Positions 6,198-7,636 of a stretch of 7,636 nt of DNA are shown here, one piece after another; position 1 is the first letter of the stretch; each line of letters starts with the position of its first letter. The DNA is from an uncultured Lachnospiraceae bacterium (lineage in GTDB: Bacteria; Bacillota; Clostridia; Lachnospirales; Lachnospiraceae). Below the pieces are notes generated by a model, which worked only from the letters and a program-made list of their open reading frames with translations, did no database searches and was not told the origin of the DNA. The position numbers were made by a program, and so were the translations under genes. The DNA is taken from assembly GCA_910586585.1 (NCBI GenBank), contig CAJUKA010000158.1, positions 1 through 7,636 on the forward strand. The letters are read 5' to 3'.

Positions 6198-6223
6198 GCG
6201 GAAAGGGTGGAAAGGTGGATGTT

Positions 6224-6424
6224 ATGGACTGTTTTGCTATGAAGGATGGGAAGTGCAGTATATTGAGCGGTGGGAAGTGTGGAGGTGAAACCTGCCATTT
6301 CCATAAGACGAGGGAAGAACAGGCGCAGTCATTGGAGAAAGTGAGCGAGAGATTACGGAGCCTGCCGGAGTACCAGCAGGAGGCCATCGCTGATAAATAC
6401 TACGGCGGTGTGAAGAAGTGGTGA
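6224..6424 (+). CDS. Small Cys-rich, probably zinc-binding phage protein
   Basis: A 66-residue protein. ATG 6224 is chosen because AAAGGTGG (6211-6218) lies five bases before it; the frame opens further upstream but runs back through the terminators. The N-terminal third carries Cys 3, 11, 19 and 24 plus His 25 and 27 (CFAMKDGKC, GGKCGGETCHFHKTREE), a pattern of a small zinc-binding knuckle. The rest (about 30-66) is a charged amphipathic helix, EEQAQSLEKVSERLRSLPEYQQ, ending KYYGGVKKW. Small proteins with a C...GKC...KC...C.F.KT pattern followed by a charged helix are frequent in Clostridia phages and mobile elements (from memory) and have no defined function. Protein or nucleic acid binding is plausible. 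No promoter is visible between the terminators and the gene, so expression may depend on read-through. Confidence 0.75.
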   Translation: MDCFAMKDGKCSILSGGKCGGETCHFHKTREEQAQSLEKVSERLRSLPEYQQEAIADKYYGGVKKW

Positions 6425-6431
6425 TGCTTTC

Positions 6432-6463
6432 CGGGCGGCAGCGTTTTCCGTCACTGCCGCCCG
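6432..6463. terminator. Perfect 10-bp hairpin between convergent genes
   Basis: CGGGCGGCAG (6432-6441) and CTGCCGCCCG (6454-6463) are exact inverted repeats around a 12-base spacer. The hairpin lies between the stop of the + gene ending at 6424 and the stop of the minus gene at 6470, where a shared bidirectional terminator is expected. Neither side has a T tract, so it may instead block read-through by structure or protect 3' ends. Confidence 0.5.
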
Positions 6464-6469
6464 TCCGCC

Positions 6470-6748
6470 TTACCCGCCGTTCACGAAGCGGCAGACGGTA
6501 AAGCCGTCCTTAAGCCCCTCGCGGTAATAAAGCTCGTTTTCGCGGGCAGCCCTGCGGAATGCCTCCGTCTGCATTTCCTTTAACACTTCCCGGTCATCTT
6601 CCGGGAGGCTGTCAAGGATGCGCCGGAACTGTGCGTCCTGCTCCTGCCGCTCTGCCTTTTCTTCCCCTGTCGGCTCTTTGTTATTCCGCCGGAAGATAAG
6701 GTCCATCCGTTCTATGATGGTCTGGGTGAGGAATTCCCCGTCCGTCAT
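6470..6748 (-). CDS. Unrecognised small charged protein, lone minus-strand gene
   Basis: A 92-residue hydrophilic protein of unknown function. Reading on the minus strand, AAGGAGGTGG (complement of 6755-6764) lies six bases before ATG 6748-6746, one of the best ribosome binding sites in the window and the main reason to accept this gene. The protein is mostly helical: MTDGEFLTQTIIERMDLIFRR at the start, a very charged middle (about 23-45, EEKAERQEQDAQFRR), then LDSLPEDDREVLKEMQTEAFRRAARE and LYYREGLKDGFTVCRFV near the end. No signal peptide, membrane segment or cysteine cluster is seen. It is the only gene against the operon direction, convergent with the Cys-rich gene and divergent from the gene at 6938. 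That suggests independent expression, as in a phage moron or a small regulatory protein. The open + frame opposite it is a shadow. Confidence 0.7.
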   Translation of the reverse strand: MTDGEFLTQTIIERMDLIFRRNNKEPTGEEKAERQEQDAQFRRILDSLPEDDREVLKEMQTEAFRRAARENELYYREGLKDGFTVCRFVNGG

Positions 6749-6876
6749 GGCACGCCACCTCCTTTCGGGAGACAGTTTAAAACAGGAGCGGCGCAGCAGC
6801 CAATACCAGATAGTGACAAAGAAAGCGGCGGTATTTTAAGCATCCTGCCACTTAGGAAGATAAGCGGGAAACCACC

Positions 6877-6905
6877 TTGCTATTGACGGGATTCAGAGTT
6901 AAAAT
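6877..6905 (+). promoter_or_regulatory. Putative promoter for the gene at 6938
   Basis: TTGCTA (6877-6882) and TAAAAT (6900-6905) are separated by an ideal 17 bp; matches to consensus are 4/6 and 5/6. Transcription would begin near 6912, giving a leader of about 26 bases that includes the ribosome binding site GGGAGG (6925-6930). The rest of the 6749-6937 gap shows no gene with its own start. Confidence 0.5.
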
Positions 6906-6937
6906 GCCCACACCAACTAAGGAAGGGAGGTTTTAGC

Positions 6938-7357
6938 ATGATGCCGGAAGGCTGGGAGGAAGCGCTGGAGGTGGCAGAGCGGTACCGGGATTATTTCTCG
7001 GAGCGGGATGCGGACATCGCGCTTGGCAGGAGCGGCACACATTTCTTTTATGTGTACGATAAGGAACACGGATATTTTGAAGTGTTCCACACATTCCAAA
7101 CAGCGGCGGAACTGGAGGAACTGATCTTAGGGACGCTGGCGGAGGATCTGGAATGCATGAACGCGGTGATGGCGGAGAACCTGCATGAGCGGTTCGATCT
7201 GACGGACATCAACGAGACGCTGGACAATTATGCGCCGCGGTTCCATATGCACACACTGGCGGAGCAGCTAAAGGCTGTGGCCGGTGAGCAGGAGAAGTGG
7301 GGCAGGATGATGGCGCAGACCTACAGGGCGCTGTGCGGCAGGCTGCCGCAGGAGTAA
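6938..7357 (+). CDS. Unrecognised acidic protein, 139 residues
   Basis: I do not recognise this 139-residue protein. ATG 6938 follows GGGAGG (6925-6930) by seven bases; a second ATG directly follows and could also serve. The protein is acidic and soluble-looking. Residues 3-20 form a helix, and 34-52 (THFFYVYDKEHGYFEVFHT) look like two or three beta strands. Helical segments follow at about 55-82 (TAAELEELILGTLAEDLECMNAVMAENL) and 106-135. There are no cysteine clusters, nucleotide-binding motifs or membrane segments. It has its own promoter-like site upstream and is followed after 22 bases by the HNH endonuclease gene, so it probably belongs to the start of the packaging-module transcript. 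Coding status is well supported by the ribosome binding site and length; function is unknown. Confidence 0.82.
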   Translation: MMPEGWEEALEVAERYRDYFSERDADIALGRSGTHFFYVYDKEHGYFEVFHTFQTAAELEELILGTLAEDLECMNAVMAENLHERFDLTDINETLDNYAPRFHMHTLAEQLKAVAGEQEKWGRMMAQTYRALCGRLPQE

Positions 7358-7379
7358 AGGGGGAAGGAGGCGTACAGCC

Positions 7380-7636
7380 ATGCCGAGGAAACCGATGAAA
7401 CCGTGCAGGCATCCGGGATGCCCCAAGCTGACGGACGGGATGTACTGCGAGGAACACGCAAGGCTGCACGCCTCTGACCGTGCCAGCGCATCCGTCCGGG
7501 GATACGATGGCAGGTGGGAGAAAGCACGGATACGTTTCTTGAAAGCACATCCCCTCTGCGTCAGATGCATGGAGCAGGGGAGATTGGTGAAAGCAACCGT
7601 GGTTGACCACATCATCCCACACAGAGGGGATGCAAA
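7380..7636 (+). CDS. HNH endonuclease, phage type, 3'-truncated by window edge
   Basis: The first 85 codons of an HNH endonuclease gene run off the right edge. ATG 7380 follows GGAAGGAGG (7362-7370) by nine bases. The N-terminus has a small zinc-ribbon-like cluster: Cys 9, Cys 14, Cys 23 and His 26 (CRHPGCPKL, YCEEH). Then comes SVRGYDGRWEKARIRFLKAHPLC, a stretch typical of phage HNH proteins, with Cys 60 and Cys 63 (LCVRC) of the structural zinc site. The catalytic beta-beta-alpha-metal motif begins with VVDHIIPHRGD (75-84), where His 77 is the likely general base; the final N and H residues lie beyond the window. In many phages such an enzyme sits next to the terminase genes and assists genome cutting during packaging. 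Family is secure; the packaging role is inferred from usual gene order. Confidence 0.92.
   Translation, partial: MPRKPMKPCRHPGCPKLTDGMYCEEHARLHASDRASASVRGYDGRWEKARIRFLKAHPLCVRCMEQGRLVKATVVDHIIPHRGDA

Larger units (their letters stand above)
5896..6223 (+). other. Signal-rich noncoding region after the regulator gene
   Basis: This 328-base stretch has no convincing gene. Open frames crossing it on both strands lack ribosome binding sites and consist largely of short four-residue repeats produced by the 12-bp DNA repeats. From left to right it holds the A/T tract and weak hairpins (5894-5955), the direct repeats (6005-6064), a promoter-like site (6061-6089), and two terminator-like hairpins (6112-6142, 6159-6197). 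The arrangement suggests a control region separating the replication operon from what follows. An iteron-type origin is the main alternative. Confidence 0.65.

Noticed and set aside
6883..6905. TTGACG (6883-6888) as -35 for TAAAAT (6900-6905)
   Set aside because: The spacer is only 11 bp; TTGCTA at 6877 gives the proper 17 bp.
1..7636. CRISPR array, toxin-antitoxin pair, retron or tRNA
   Set aside because: I looked for spaced palindromic repeats, reverse transcriptase motifs, paired small toxin-antitoxin genes and cloverleaf sequences and saw none; the only repeat array has adjacent 12-bp units without spacers.

Overview
This window looks like part of a prophage or phage genome from a Gram-positive gut bacterium of the class Clostridia, most likely Lachnospiraceae-like. 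The basis is moderately GC-rich DNA, strong AGGAGG-type ribosome binding sites, tightly packed and overlapping genes on one strand, and a gene order familiar from Clostridia and Streptococcus phages. The host assignment is inferred from gene content and style, not from any marker gene.

Positions 1-5895 form a DNA replication and recombination module, all on the + strand. In order it holds the C-terminal end of a family A DNA polymerase, an uncharacterised 294-residue protein with a conserved basic C-terminal tail, a 796-residue VapE-like primase-helicase, a small VRR-NUC nuclease, a SNF2-family helicase and a DUF1492/ArpU-like helix-turn-helix protein. Most junctions overlap or lie within a ribosome binding site, so this is almost certainly one early/middle operon. 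The only sizeable gap inside it (3553-3795) is AT-rich in part and ends in a hairpin that touches the nuclease gene's ribosome binding site. Together these genes would prime, unwind, copy and process phage DNA, with the last gene probably acting as a transcriptional switch.

Positions 5896-6223 (328 bases) carry no convincing gene but are rich in signals. They hold an A9T8 tract and a weak structured segment, five direct 12-bp repeats, a possible extended -10 promoter whose -35 box touches the last repeat, and two tandem intrinsic terminators. This is the most interesting stretch: it lies directly behind the putative regulator gene and looks like either a regulator-binding switch region or an iteron-type origin.

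Positions 6224-7636 are an accessory and early-late transition region. They hold a small Cys-rich, probably zinc-binding protein (+), a perfect 10-bp hairpin, a lone small gene on the minus strand, a promoter-like site, an unrecognised acidic 139-residue protein (+), and the 5' part of an HNH endonuclease gene (+). In such phages the HNH gene usually sits just before the terminase genes, so the packaging module probably starts beyond the right edge.

I found no tRNA, rRNA, CRISPR array, insertion sequence or integrase.
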